64,000 bases of DNA, taken from Bactericera cockerelli. Its lineage: Eukaryota; Arthropoda; Insecta; Hemiptera; Triozidae. The first letter of the stretch is position 1. Each line of letters opens with the position of its first letter. Location: assembly GCA_024516035.1 (NCBI GenBank), contig CM044957.1:45297547-45361546 (forward strand), given 5' to 3'. The notes beneath the pieces are model-generated. The model searched no databases and had not been told where the DNA came from. It was given only the letters and a program-made list of their open reading frames with translations. The translations under genes and the position numbers were made by a program. Shown one piece after another: positions 22,001 through 31,211 of the stretch.

Positions 22001-25000
22001 TCACAGCTGCAGGTTCAACTAAAGCTTTTGGCTGAATTTTGGCAATGCTCGTCAGTAATATCAGAGTCAGCTGGGCGATGTGCAGATCTGATTCGCTCAC
22101 TAAAGCTGCCAGTTCCACGGTCACTTTGTTCAACATCTCTGTAGATATGGCACTCGGATAATTGATCACCAGAGTATCGAGCAACAACAGAGTACTCAAT
22201 TTCAACGCGCGCTGATTTTTCCTCAGGAAACTTCCCAGAATAGGAATGCCGTCTGTGAGAATCGGACGCAGGTCAATACGCAGTGGACTGGCGGCGATCT
22301 TCGTCAGCGCTTTCACTGTGGTGAGTCGCGTGATTTCGTTCCGCAGTCGATCGAGAAGAATCGGCAGACACACTGGCAGCTCCGCCTTGAGATAGTCTCC
22401 GAGGTTGCATATGATCTGTCCCATGCAGGAGATGGCGCGCTCCTTCACTTCCTGATCGATGTCGGCCGCTTTCAGTCGCAGCAGAGTGGACTGGTAGATG
22501 TCCGAGGTGAAGGGGGCGAAGTCGTAGCTGGAAGGGGAGGTGAGCGGACGAATCACCTTCACGAATTGTTGCAGCACCAGCAGCGCCTCTGCCGTGATCT
22601 TGTAGAAGCTGTCCCCCACGGCTGTGATGACAGGGGGGAGGAGGGTGTGGATGTGCGGGTGGAACACGGCGGGGGGGTGGGTGGTCAGCAGGGTGTGGAT
22701 GAACGTCAGCGTGTCTATCTTCATGTTGGACGAGGAGTTCCGGTCCCCCATGCAGTAGACCACGCCGGGTATGAGCGCGGGGAGGGCCGGGGCCAGACAG
22801 CCTGGCAGGGTCTGCACCAGCTCCCGCAGGAGGGCCAAACAGTCCTGCCGGGTGCGCGTGGACTTCTCACGCAGCTGGCCCTGCAGAGCCTTCACCAGGG
22901 CCGGCACCTGGCCGGAGAGGAGGCACAGGGGCGAGTCCTCCTGCTCCATCTGGTTCGGGTCGCCCGAGGAGAGCGGGTGGGCGGTGCGGGTGCCTCTCAG
23001 GAGGCCCATGTACGCGTGGAAGATGTCGCTGCGGACGTTCTCCTCTCTCTCTGGAACACAAGTGGTTCAGCATCATTGTTGCAATATAATAGCATATAAT
23101 ATAAGAATAAACGTTGAATATATTAATAACAACAACTGACATCTCATGATGTTTGCCTATAGACACAGTAGTACATAGTATGGTGATTTTGGACATTCAT
23201 AATGGTGGATGAATTTCTTTTCTAAATAATGGACGCAGCAATTAGGAATTTCCTTCTTTTTTTTAGAAAAGACCCCAGAAATAATGTAATGTAATGCAAC
23301 ATCATTGAATTGGAAACGGAAAGGCCGGTTTCCCACTGAGTGCAACATTTTCTCACAATAAGATCTCACAATATTGATGATACTAAGGGTTGGGGGAAGA
23401 AATTGCTACAGGCAATAACCCCACCCTTTAGGTAAGACACAACCTTTATTTTCTTCTATTATTTTTGTTTTTTTGTTCAATCTATATTTTTCTCTTCAAT
23501 TCATACTGAAAATTATTGTTCATTGTCTTACTAATAAAGAATGATAATCCTCATAGGTAGGTAATAGTAAAACTGAGGTATCATAAAAAAATAAATAATT
23601 GTTTCAAGCTCAGAGGGGCAATGCGGCCAGCATCCTTGGCTCATTACCAGATGCTGGTCAGATGAAGGAAATTTTTTTCCTATAAAAAATGTTATCATCT
23701 TGTTGATTTGAAATAAAACTCCACCAATTTAACACATTGCGTGCCACGTCACACTCTAGAGTGCGACAGTGCACTTGCCATTCTGACTCTGTCACACTGT
23801 ACAGTGGGACACCATGTTGTTTCTTTAAACGTGTGACATGGTGTCTGGAGAAACATGAAATTAAAATTCCCTTGCACTTCTGTCCCTGTCACACTCTACA
23901 GTGTGACCAGAGAAATTGACCAAAATTCGGCTGGTCCCTGGGGAAACATTCACAAATAAGGCTTGGCACGCAATGTGTTAAATGCTCAGAATATATTTTT
24001 ACCTTTGAATCTTGCAATGAGCGGGGGCGACACGAGTCGGTACATATCGGCGATCAGGTCCCGGCGAGTCGTGATGATCGCCTCGAGACACTTGGCTGCG
24101 GCGCGTCGCACTTTCCAGCTCATGTCATCGTCATCCGAGTACTCGTTGTCTTCGCCTTCGTCGTCTCCTGACGAACAACAACACAATGCCCTGTTTATAC
24201 ATTCTCAAGGGGTTTTTTTTTTTATTATTAAACAAGTTGGATCAAGTTTTATTTACAAAATAATGACATAGAATATATACATACATAGATATTAAAATTA
24301 AGAAAACAAAACTTGATCAAGGGCGGTGCTAATGCCAACGGCATTCTCTTCCGTTTTTTTCGTTTAAAGTCTGTCCCGGTAGCTCAGTGGTAAAGGCGGC
24401 ACTCTGTGAATCCAGAGGTTCCAGAGGTCGTGGGTTCGAAACCCAGACGGGGCATGACAAGTGATCCTCCCATTTGGGTTTTTTACCACATAATAATATG
24501 TCTTGGGCTTACTGCTGGAATAATGGGACTTTAATAGTCCTTATCGGGTAATATAAATAAGGCGATATTATTATTATCATTATTTCAACTGCATGGTCAA
24601 ATCACTCCTGGAAACACCCCAAGCCCAAGCTTACCTTAGGACTCAACACGCTAAGCTTTAAGGGCTGAATAGCTTAGGTGCACCCAGAATGAGGACCTCG
24701 CGTGCTTGGACTTAAAGTGTTCTCTAGATATCACAACGATGGTGTTACCTTCCAAACGTGCTACCCACATTAACCTCACCAAGCCTGAGTTGGCCCGGAG
24801 TGACAGCATCACAAAGTTTTCAACTCACTGGACGTTCCCTCACCAATGGGAAGAGAAGATTAATGTTGTTGTTGTTGTTAACGCTATTCAACTTCAATCA
24901 GTTAGTTTCTATGTCAAGGAAAATCGCTGCTGCTCTGGGTTCTGTCCATAAGGAGGTGGGGTCCAGGCTTGTTGGATTTGCCGTACATTCAAAGAAAGAG

Positions 25001-28000
25001 GAATGATGTATTATTGTTGAACTTTTGTATATTTTTTTAATAAAAATAATTAGTTTTGAAAAAAAAAAAAAATACGAGCAAGCAATGAAATATTCTTGGC
25101 GCTTTTGACATTACCTTCCTCTTCCTCTGTGTCCATCCCATCACCTCTGTCTCCTGAGTCCTCGTCTTCGTAGTTGTAGTTGGGATCATACGTGATGTAG
25201 CCAAGACACAACTCTGTGATCTGAAAGCCAAGACATGGTACATAATATGATAAAATTGAGCTGAAAGCCAAGACATGGTACATAATATGATAAAATTGAT
25301 TATTATAATATTATTGAAAACAAAATATTTATGTATTACATGACAGTAAAATGAGAAATACATTTATAATGTTTATTGTATGACAGTAACATTTTCCATG
25401 TTTCATAATATTTTAACTTAGGTAACTTAAATTATGCTGATTTTATTATCTATTAGCTGTCATGATCCCACACTAAGGGCCACACCTATGAAGTATTTAT
25501 TTCTTCATTTATGTTATTCTCACAATTTTGCCTCTTTCTTCATAAAAATCAAAGTTCATGTGTAGCCCTGAAAGCATTGGCAGAGGCTTGACTTTAACGT
25601 AGAAAAAATAAATATATAAATCAAACAAAAAGTACACTGCCAATTATGGACACAATACTTCTTTGTGAATGGTCATCAAAATTTTCAAATTTTACTATCG
25701 CTAGAATCAGATATTTTTTTTACTGAATCACTTACATTTACAAAAGTTCTCAACCGATTCTATTCAACCGTTTTCCCTACATTCTAGATTCTACAAAAAA
25801 TTCTGTATCGGCAAGTGGTGGACTTTCTTTTTTGTCCAAAATTTCGGATTTTCTTGAAAATCAGAGCTCTATCAAAATTTATTTAAAAAATAATTATAAA
25901 TGCACAATGTAAAATGCTAACACGCATATACATAAAAATTTCATCAAAATCGGGTGTACCGTTCACGAGATATCAGCGTTTAAGTAAAAAGTTAAAAAGT
26001 CCAGAAATACGAAAAAAATTGAAATCGAAGAAATATTTTTTTTTTTTTTTTCAAAAACAAACACAATACTTCCGATTTCTAACATTAGAAATTTTCGGAA
26101 GTTAGTAATAGATCCACTTACGTTACGCCAGCCTCCGTGGCGTAACGGTTATGACTACTGCCCATAGTCCAGAGATCCCGAGTTCGATCCCCGGTCGGGA
26201 CAGAATTTTCTTCGAAAAGTCTGTCCCCTCCAAACACGTGAGGCTGGCATTTCCGGCCCTACCCAGGCCGGGTGAGGTTAATGTGGGTAGCTGGTACGAT
26301 TCCCAGCGAATGGAGGATAAAACCCCCGTCCTGACTATCTATCTCAAATCAGGACATTAAAACCAAATAGAATCAACTGGTCACAATAGATCTAATTAGG
26401 TCGCAGTGTTAATTGTTAGGGTTTCACTGAAAACCCTGCAACCGGATCAGATAATAATAATAATAAACTTACCGCTTGAATGTGTGGGGTGATCTCCTTG
26501 GGACAGCGGTGTACAATGGCTTCGCATGCTTGAAGACAGAACTCCCTCAACTCATCATCTTCCTCCTGACTGTATTTTAATATGAGGGGCACCACGCGCT
26601 CTATATGATCCGCAAACCTGGGAGATTTTTATTTATTAATGTTCACTTTAATTATTATTATTTTTTTTTTAAACATCAACAATTAATTAAGAACAAGGAA
26701 AAAACTTATAAATATATCTATATATAAAGAAATAGAACAAAATTTAGGCATTCTCTGCCACTTTACCCTTAGACATGATCAATCAATAAAGATATTAATT
26801 TTTATGTCTCTTTTGTGCTGCTAGACCAACTGTGGTACTTTTGTGGTCATAGAGATAGATTATAGCCATATTTTTTATTTATTGGATAGTTTAAATAAAT
26901 AAGAGCGCACGAATAGCTCAGTGGTTAAACACTCGCCTGCCATGCGGAAGGTCCCGGGTTCGAACCCCCGCGCCGACGAAAATTTGTATTCAAATTATGG
27001 TTACATACCTTCGGGTGCGCTAGTGTTGACCCAGCACCTAAATGGGAAGTATTGTGTCACTTCTCGTTCATCAAGGAGGATGTGCAAGCTACAACACAGA
27101 CCACAAGCATCAACACTAGCTCCTGCTTCATGGTTACAAAAAAAGTCTCTCGAACTTTCATTAAACGGACATTCCATTTTTATTATTTAAAGTCCCTTGC
27201 TCGAAATCAAAAAGAATCACATCACGTCACAAACCTGTGTCCTGCTTGTCGACACATGGCGGCAAAACATTGAATGTAGGTGCGATTGGTTGAGGTGCTC
27301 TTGTTAGTTGTCAGGCCTTCAAGTAGGAAATCAATCAGTTTAGTATACAGTTGCTGGTTGCAGAACATGACTAGATGACTGAGAGCAACAATTGTTCTGG
27401 GGAATAAGAAAAATAGAACACAATAATTATTAGATACATATCAATGTTTTCAAAGGTTTGCTTGAGATTTCAAAAATAAGATTTCTAATATTAGGACTTT
27501 ACTTCCAATAACTTCCTAATATTAGAAATTGGAAGAATTGTGTTAGCTTTGTAAAAATAATAATATATTTTTGTTCCAATTTCAATTTTTATCATTTTTT
27601 TTAGTTTATAGAAATGTGCTTTATGATGCATAAGATTCCTGAGAAATTTTTAGCTAACCTTTGAGTCACCAGTGGGTTTTGGTTCTGTTCCCATTCCTAA
27701 TATAATAAGCAAAGTCATGTGATGTTTACACCAGATTTTTTCAAATATGTTTCAGTTTTGCTCTTATCTTTTATACAAAGAGATTGTGTTCTGAAAAGTT
27801 GTCTGCTATGCCTTCACCTACCATTGTTCAGACTACAATCTTTTAAAAACTAATGTACCTAATCACTGTGCCACCAAAGCTGGCTATTGATTTTGTTTTG
27901 GGGACAGAAATTCTTACCTCTTTCGTACAGCTTGCCTGGGAGAAGATAGTTGAGGTAAAAGTGCAGTCAAGATAACAAAGTGGAAACTAGGAAGAAGTGC

Positions 28001-30551
28001 CCCAAATCTTGAGAGCAAGTCAGACAGTATGTCCAGAGCTTCAAGCTGAACTGATACATCTTCTTGCTGTATAGAAAATCAAAGACAAATTAATTAAATA
28101 AATTATTTTAAAAACTTCAATTTTATGGATTCAACAAATTACCAGTTTTGTGGACTAAGTCAAGAGAGGGGGGCTTGAAAAAACTTGCATTTCTTTTCAA
28201 GTAAAATTCATTACATTTGGCTCAGTGTTATTGTATCAGCATTCTATCATGGTATTTATTTTAGTCAAGAAGTTGTTATGAATTGAACTTTGTACTGCCA
28301 GTGTGGTTGCTTTCTAAAATTACTGATTTGAACATTATTTTAAGTATCACCTAACAAAATTGAAACACATACATTGAATAAAATGTTTAGAATCAAAATA
28401 TTTACTGCACATATTAAGCAGAAAAATTATCTATCATATTGGGGGTAATCATAATAACTGAGACTGGCTTTACTATTAATATTTTTAATTTAGCTCAACT
28501 TGAGACTTGAACCACCAACCTCAAGATTGTAAGTTGACCACCTTACCAATCAAACTACTGAGGTTGGTGAGCAGATGAAATATTTGCCAGATATTTCTCC
28601 CAGAACAGAAAAGCACAAGTTTAGTACAAATAGTATTTTTAAATAGTGAATACATTTTTTTTTATATAAAAAGATACATATAAATACTTTCCTTCTCTAT
28701 AGCTGTACTGAGTCTACCAGTGATTCTGCGGCATACATTTGCAGCCAAGGCATTTGAGCCTAAAGGCAGCTCACTGATGACTGTCTTGAGTCCAATACTT
28801 GAGATATCTCTCAGTTGTTCTTTGTCTGAGACCATGTTAGAACAAAGAGCATCAACTATTGTTTCAACTTGAAATTCTTTCACTTTATTTACTAAAGGTC
28901 CCAAACTGTAATTAAAAATTCAACAATGTTAGTATCATCACAATATTAATTTGTCCTGGCCTGGGGAATACTAAAAACAAGTAAAGTAGAAGTAGGTACA
29001 GCTGGAGCACTGCAAAAATAAAGCAAAGTAGTAGTCTGGCCAGACAACTATTAAAAGGAAGTATTTGTCTAGAAAGGGAACACAACTAAGAAACAGAGGG
29101 TGAATACTGTTTGTCTGGGGTGTAGAAAATTAAAACAAAAAGAAATAATGTTTCTTTTTTTATATCAGAAGAACAAAAATACACCGAGTAGACCAATGTC
29201 CTGGTTTGGGTACTATACACCTAAAAATGTATCAACTGTTAAGCTTCACAAGTTGAATCTTCATAAAATTAAGATTTTTTATTTGTTGAAATTTTAAATA
29301 CTTCTAATTGACCAAGGACAAAGAAAAACTTCAAGACAGAATTTCTTTCTAAGTGCAATGGTTTTCTTTTTCTCTCATGTCCAGATGTACAATGCAAGTT
29401 CACTAGAACTTACCATTAATTGAGACACCTATTGTTATCATTGAACAAAACTTACCATTTGACAGCCAAGTTCTGAACTTCTCCATTTTTGTCTTCAAGC
29501 AATTTTAATAACATTTTAACAACTTTCCTCTCTGAATCATCATCTAGTTTAATGCTATCTTTCTGTAATTCACTCATCAGATCATTAGTTGCCATAAATC
29601 GAAAATCTTTATCACTGGAGGTCATCTAAAAATGAAGAAAAGTAAATGGAGGTAGGTATTTTTTTAAATTACTAAGGTACCTTCCTAAGAAAGTCTAAAA
29701 TGACCCATATAGCATTCAATAGAATTTTATGGTGCCTGATTTGAAATAGGAGGACTTGTTTGCCATGAACAATAGTCCAAAAAAAGTAGCGTCAATTTAA
29801 AATGCAATGTGAGTAATTTAAATTGTAAACATTATAATTTCAAGTTTTTCAGACCTAAATAATTTTTACATAATTGCAGTAAATTTGAGAAATATTTTTC
29901 TATATTTTTGTCTTTCTACTGTTAGTGCTAACACTGGTTAATTTATTATTTGAACAACTTTTCATTTGTCCTCAAAATTGCAGCAATTATGTATGGACCT
30001 CAGACATTTAAAATACAAAAGTTCCTACTTAGCTGGGATTTTAACCCAGGTCACTCTGTATACAAGTCTATAGCACTCATTCACTTGGCCTTTATTGATA
30101 CTTAAATGCCATGGAAATTTTCAAAACTACACATACATCCATGCAGAATATCAAGGTTGTTTCAGCTCAGTCTCAGACATATGAGACATATTCTGATGGA
30201 ATTCCCAGTGATAAACTTTGCATCTTTATTTCTGGTGGTGAGTCTTCCTGGGGGATGATTGACAGATACAGTACCAGCTCTGTCAGGCCAAGAGGCAATA
30301 ATATAAATCATTGACAGTGGTGCTTTTAATAGGGTTGATGTTCAGAAAGGCATCCAGCCATTGAATGTAGAAGTAGGAGTGCCGGAATCAAACAACCTCA
30401 ACCATGAGGAAGAGGTTGACCAATGCCAACCCCAAGTAGGTTTGAGAGAAGGCAAAGTGAAAGAAGAAGATTCCTTGTGGTCTGTGCAGCTAACTGAATG
30501 GTTGCTTACCTTCTCCAAGAGATTTGCTATCTGGAATGAGACGTTAGCCAT
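10091..30551 (-). CDS. CAND1: CAND1, cullin-associated NEDD8-dissociated protein 1
   Basis: Eighteen coding exons, all phases compatible, 3714 bases = 1237 aa (human 1230): 30510-30551, 29456-29625, 28688-28905, 27918-28062, 27235-27396, 26473-26617, 25115-25220, 24003-24167, 21987-23050, 21154-21298, 19777-19938, 19006-19134, 16381-16575, 15137-15288, 14708-14896, 13336-13579, 10975-11121, 10091-10224. The protein is a HEAT-repeat solenoid that wraps unneddylated cullin-RBX1 and swaps substrate receptors. Family signatures are clear from [14 protein letters not shown] at the start, through the acidic [13 protein letters not shown] and [78 protein letters not shown] and [15 protein letters not shown], to [14 protein letters not shown] 5'UTR acceptor (CTCACAG, exon edge 30576) implies an upstream noncoding exon. 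Exon 4's acceptor is ambiguous (28062 keeps phase). Introns are heavily colonised by repeats; intron 12 holds the junction minisatellite. Confidence 0.95.
10270..10405 (-). repeat. tRNA-headed SINE family F (minus copy)
   Basis: Complement of the head AGCTTGATCGATAAGGCGGC GGACTTGTAA and box B-like GGTTGAAGAAGTCCCGGTTT; its body TAGATTTAGTAAAGCGAGTT follows. CAND1 intron 17. Confidence 0.75.
10430..10935. repeat. Two SINE E copies (minus) flanking a SINE D piece (plus)
   Basis: 10430-10625 is a full family E copy in reverse (GGTTTCGAACCCACGACATC, tail ATATAATAATATCGTC); 10626-10830 is a family D head and body in plus (GTTGTGGCGTAACAGTTATG); 10835-10935 is a second E head in reverse (GGGTTTTGAACCCGCGACAT). 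The order suggests insertion and local duplication. Confidence 0.7.
11146..11335 (+). repeat. Repeat family I
   Basis: GGTTGGGTGGAAGAGATTGC, CAATAACCCCGCCCTTTAGT, a T-rich middle, and CTACTAATAAAGAGTT at the end. CAND1 intron 16. Confidence 0.75.
11349..11615. mobile_element. TTAA-type MITE, diverged TIRs (piggyBac-like)
   Basis: Left TTTACACATCAGACGCCAG, right complement CTGGCGTCCAATGTGTTAA-like (ACGTGGCGTCCAATGTGTTAA region, 11595-11615). The ends resemble those of the intact element at 23730-23981. No ORF. The interior has GGTACC and GCCTGGTACCAG-type palindromes. Confidence 0.55.
11756..11940 (+). repeat. Repeat family I
   Basis: Second copy within 600 bp: GGGTTGGGTGGAAGAGATTG, AATAACCCCGCCCTTTAGGT, T-rich centre, CCTAATAAAGCTTT and an A run. 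Confidence 0.8.
11951..12007. repeat. Inverted repeat (hairpin)
   Basis: ATCCGTTTCTCCA at 11951-11963 and exact complement TGGAGAAACGGAT at 11995-12007; pairing resumes inside at GAAC/GTTC. Confidence 0.8.
12430..12500 (-). repeat. tRNA-headed SINE family G (head, minus)
   Basis: Complement of GAGCGCGCGATTAGCTCAGT, box B complement GGGATCGAACCCGGGATCTT. The GCC-type anticodon loop region CTTGCCAT suggests a tRNA-Gly origin. Confidence 0.75.
12607..12966 (+). repeat. Two direct copies of repeat K
   Basis: CCACGACACAAGGACCATAC at about 12619 and again at 12807, each followed by AAAGAAACTAGCATAAGTTC and AACTGTCATTGTTATATATA. A piece of repeat I (CCTTTGGCAATCTCTTCCAC) lies between. CAND1 intron 16. 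Confidence 0.85.
13111..13240 (-). pseudogene. CAND1: Duplicated, decayed copy of the 3' part of CAND1 exon 16
   Basis: About 186 bp downstream (in transcription) of the real exon end, the last ~87 coding bases of exon 16 with donor and intron start are repeated. The real donor is CAGA|GTAAGT; the copy has CAGA|GTGAGT. The copy has lost single bases (GCTCCCCTACTCATG against GCTCACCTACCTCATG) and gained TTAGCT, so the frame is broken. No acceptor of its own is evident. Confidence 0.85.
14105..14170 (-). repeat. SINE A 3' fragment
   Basis: CTCTTTAGTGGAAGGTAACC, CACCAGGCGAGGTTAATGCT: the complement of the family A tail only. CAND1 intron 15. Confidence 0.7.
14200..14372 (-). repeat. Dispersed repeat carrying a copy of the CAND1 exon 13 junction
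   Basis: On the minus strand: TTCTCCTCCCAG|GTAATCTTCAACA|GTAAGTTCC, the same junction as exon 13 but in intron 15. Flanks (GACCATTC, CTTTGTTC, GGCAGGA) are shared with 18386-18600, so this is a moved unit, not a local tandem copy. Confidence 0.65.
14510..14605 (-). repeat. Repeat family I (minus)
   Basis: Complement of GGTTGGGTGGAAGAGATTGC at its right end and CTAAAGGGAGGGGTTGTTGC; the AT-rich tail lies at left. Confidence 0.65.
14937..14968 (+). repeat. SINE A 5' fragment
   Basis: AGTGCACTGGTAGTCAAGTG then an A run; only the first ~30 bases of the head. Confidence 0.6.
15486..15706 (-). repeat. tRNA-headed SINE family A (full, minus)
   Basis: Complete element in reverse: tail CTCTTTAGTGGAAGGTAACC at left, box B complement GGGATTCGAACCAACGGATC, head end CCAGTGCAC at right. 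CAND1 intron 13. Confidence 0.85.
16553..17833 (-). repeat. 69-bp minisatellite made of the CAND1 intron 12/exon 13 junction
   Basis: The first ~25 bases of exon 13 (16575 down to about 16553, coding NLQQYVPF) and ~44 bases of intron before it recur about 16 times up to 17833, at near-constant 69-bp spacing. Each unit on the minus strand has a pyrimidine-rich stretch, CTCCKCCGCAG or close, then GTAATCTTCA. Units vary at a few sites (CGG/GGG, ACT GCT/GTT). One unit lacks about 10 bases (near 16956), and two (near 17507 and 17782) have lost the exon part, replaced by TTAATAGACAAAATCC. The frame is open through the array, adding 23 codons per unit. Confidence 0.95.
17929..18005 (-). repeat. Outlying unit of the junction minisatellite
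   Basis: ACTGTTGAAGATTACCTGCG and GAGGAGCATGTAAGAAAACA repeat the array unit about 100 bp beyond its end, followed by TTAATAGACAAAATCGAG. Confidence 0.8.
18386..18605 (-). repeat. Dispersed repeat carrying the exon 13 junction, with a hairpin
   Basis: Contains TTACTGCTGAAGATTACCTG and GGAGGAGAATGTGAGAAAAG as at 14200-14372. Within it CGTGGCAGGATTCTCCC (18511-18527) and its exact complement (18545-18561) form a 17-bp hairpin. Confidence 0.7.
18700..18908 (-). repeat. tRNA-headed SINE family E (full, minus)
   Basis: Complement of CTGTCCCGGTAGCTCAGTGG at the right end and box B complement GGGTTTCGAACCCGCGACCT; tail ATATAATAATAATATCGCC at left. It ends about 100 bp from CAND1 exon 12. Confidence 0.85.
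19310..19620 (+). repeat. Hairpin-rich repeat, split copy
   Basis: GACTATAAACAGAGAGTAGA CC at 19318 and again ACTATAAACAGGGAGTAGAC near 19480, then GACAGTGGTAGAAGTGCTGA with its near-complement and ATTGTTCACGATGACGCC. About 120 bp of AT-rich sequence splits the two halves. Confidence 0.75.
19650..19770 (-). repeat. tRNA-headed SINE family F (minus)
   Basis: CACAACTACTCAAACTCGCT, GGGACTTGAACCACCGACCT, CAAGTCCGCTGCCTTATCGA. It abuts the donor of CAND1 exon 11 at 19776. Confidence 0.8.
20000..20410. repeat. Composite inverted SINE pair: C (minus) joined to B (plus)
   Basis: 20000-20140 is family C in reverse (ATTCGAACCCGGGTCACCTG); 20149-20410 is family B in plus (GTCACCGTGGCAGAGTGAGT, GACCTGGGTTCGATCCCCAG). 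The joint AAGGTGACTACTAAGAAGTC is identical at 47109-47130, so the two heads face each other as one unit. Confidence 0.85.
20540..20650 (+). repeat. SINE G 3' part
   Basis: TCGCCCATCAGAGGAGAGGC, AAGTTACAACACAGACCACA, GCTCCTGTTTCATGG then A run; matches the body of 26905-27140 without its tRNA head. Confidence 0.65.
20831..20860. repeat. Palindrome TACTTTCCTTAT/ATAAGGAAAGTA
   Basis: 12-bp arms with a 6-base CCTATA loop; the same palindrome is at 51258-51287 and, with loop TATAGG, inside the reverse-transcriptase reading frame at 40227-40256. Confidence 0.85.
20878..21072 (+). repeat. tRNA-headed SINE family A (plus)
   Basis: GTGCACTGGTAGTCAAGTGG head, GGTTCGAATCCCACCCAGTG, GTGACCACATAAAAATAAGA, ending GCATTAACCTCGCCTGGTGG. 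CAND1 intron 10. Confidence 0.88.
21466..21592 (+). repeat. ~29-bp tandem repeat, five units
   Basis: TACTGCACTTTCCTGATATA TAATTTCC recurs at about 21469, 21494, 21523, 21550 and 21578 with small changes. CAND1 intron 9. Confidence 0.85.
21830..21965 (-). repeat. tRNA-headed SINE family F (minus)
   Basis: GTGTTAATCACTTTCGGATC, GGGACTTGAACCACCGACCT, CTTATCGATCAAGCTACTGA. It ends about 20 bp from the donor of CAND1 exon 9. Confidence 0.82.
23386..23550 (+). repeat. Repeat family I
   Basis: GGGTTGGGGGAAGAAATTGC, AATAACCCCACCCTTTAGGT, T-rich middle, TTACTAATAAAGAATG. CAND1 intron 8. Confidence 0.75.
23730..23981. mobile_element. 252-bp piggyBac-like MITE with TTAA duplication
   Basis: TTAA at both edges (23730-23733, 23978-23981). 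Perfect 14-bp TIRs CACATTGCGTGCCA and TGGCACGCAATGTG. The interior has three GTCACACT..A.AGTG.GAC palindromes. No transposase. Its right edge is 21 bp from the exon 8 donor. Confidence 0.88.
24230..24345 (-). repeat. Repeat M (minus)
   Basis: AACAAGTTGGATCAAGTTTT, CATAGAATATATACATACAT, AAACTTGATCAAGGGCGGTG; copies at 32325-32445 (minus), 46265-46385 and 60475-60605 (plus). Confidence 0.75.
24373..24590 (+). repeat. tRNA-headed SINE family E (full, plus)
   Basis: CTGTCCCGGTAGCTCAGTGG head with box A, GTGGGTTCGAAACCCAGACG box B, body TTTACCACATAATAATATGT, tail AAGGCGATATTATTATTATC. CAND1 intron 7. Confidence 0.9.
24755..24850 (-). repeat. SINE D fragment (minus)
   Basis: CTACCCACATTAACCTCACC, AAGCCTGAGTTGGCCCGGAG; head lost. 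Confidence 0.5.
25221..25300 (-). repeat. 40-bp tandem duplication at the CAND1 exon 7 acceptor
   Basis: 25221-25260 and 25261-25300 differ only at the last base. Each has, on the minus strand, TTGGCTTTCAG, so the 3' splice site is doubled; exon 7 follows the proximal one. Use of the distal one would add 40 bases and shift the frame. Confidence 0.95.
25640..26110 (+). repeat. Repeat P (long AT-rich dispersed element)
   Basis: CACTGCCAATTATGGACACA, CGGGTGTACCGTTCACGAGA, TATCAGCGTTTAAGTAAAAA, ending in the palindrome TTCTAACATTAGAAATTTTCGG. Close relative at 55570-56225 (plus) and a reversed partial at 62090-62600. Confidence 0.75.
26125..26365 (+). repeat. tRNA-headed SINE family D (plus)
   Basis: GCCAGCCTCCGTGGCGTAAC, GAGTTCGATCCCCGGTCGGG, body GAGGCTGGCATTTCCGGCCC and TGGTACGATTCCCAGCGAAT. 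CAND1 intron 6. Confidence 0.88.
26905..27140 (+). repeat. tRNA-headed SINE family G (full, plus)
   Basis: GAGCGCACGAATAGCTCAGT, CTGCCATG (Gly-GCC-like loop), GGTCCCGGGTTCGAACCCCC, then a body with CTTCTCG and ACAACACAGACCACAAGC. CAND1 intron 5. Confidence 0.85.
28495..28570 (-). repeat. SINE F remnant (minus)
   Basis: TTGAACCACCAACCTCAAGA, CTTACCAATCAAACTACTGA: a decayed head of family F. CAND1 intron 3. Confidence 0.6.
29990..30090 (-). repeat. Probable SINE C remnant (minus)
   Basis: TGGACCTCAGACATTTAAAA and GGGATTTTAACCCAGGTCAC resemble the complement of the C head; much decayed. Confidence 0.4.
30310..30480 (+). repeat. SINE D tail remnant next to CAND1 exon 1
   Basis: AAGGCATCCAGCCATTGAAT, CAACCATGAGGAAGAGGTTG, AAAGTGAAAGAAGAAGA follow the 3' half of 56447-56809. 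Confidence 0.55.
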
Positions 30552-31211
30552 TTTTAGTCGTGGAAGGACTCTTCACCTGTGAGGAAAGATTACACAGTAA
30601 GGATTTGAATATTTCAAAGTCACATCAACCTCAGTGACTAGAGTCTCAAACGTATATCCCTGTATATTTCACTTGACAAAATTTACACTGATCCAGAATT
30701 TCCAGAACCTTGTTGAAAATTGAAAAGCTGAATCGGGAATCGGCAAAATCTCAATGTTGCCAGGTGAACAACACAATATTGAGATTACCGTACATTTTTT
30801 TTTTGGTCGTGAAATTACCGTACACCCTCAATAAAAACACCATACGACTTTTTATTAATTTTGAAAAAAGAAAAAGTATCAAAACAATCTTTTTTTAAAT
30901 TAATTTATGTTTTAAAAAATTCCGAAATTCAGTAAATTCTATATTCTTCAATTAAAATTATTTGATAAGATAAGTGATTTGTGATGTATTTTACTCTTGC
31001 CATGTAAGTATAATGGTTGTAAGTTTACTATTGTCGTATAGTAGGTAACTGCTACATTGCACTGTCTCTTTAATGGCTTCCTTTTTCCCTTAAATTGTAA
31101 TAGGTATTAAGAGGCTTTCCTTGCAAAAGATAATGCTATCTCATCCAGGTATTTGCAAAGACAAGCTCTGATATTTCTGATAAAATATTTTGAGGTAGTG
31201 ATCAGTGATCC

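Noticed and set aside
22566..23139. Plus-strand frames of 122-177 codons
   Set aside because: Antisense shadows of CAND1 exon 9, which is GC-rich in its first third.
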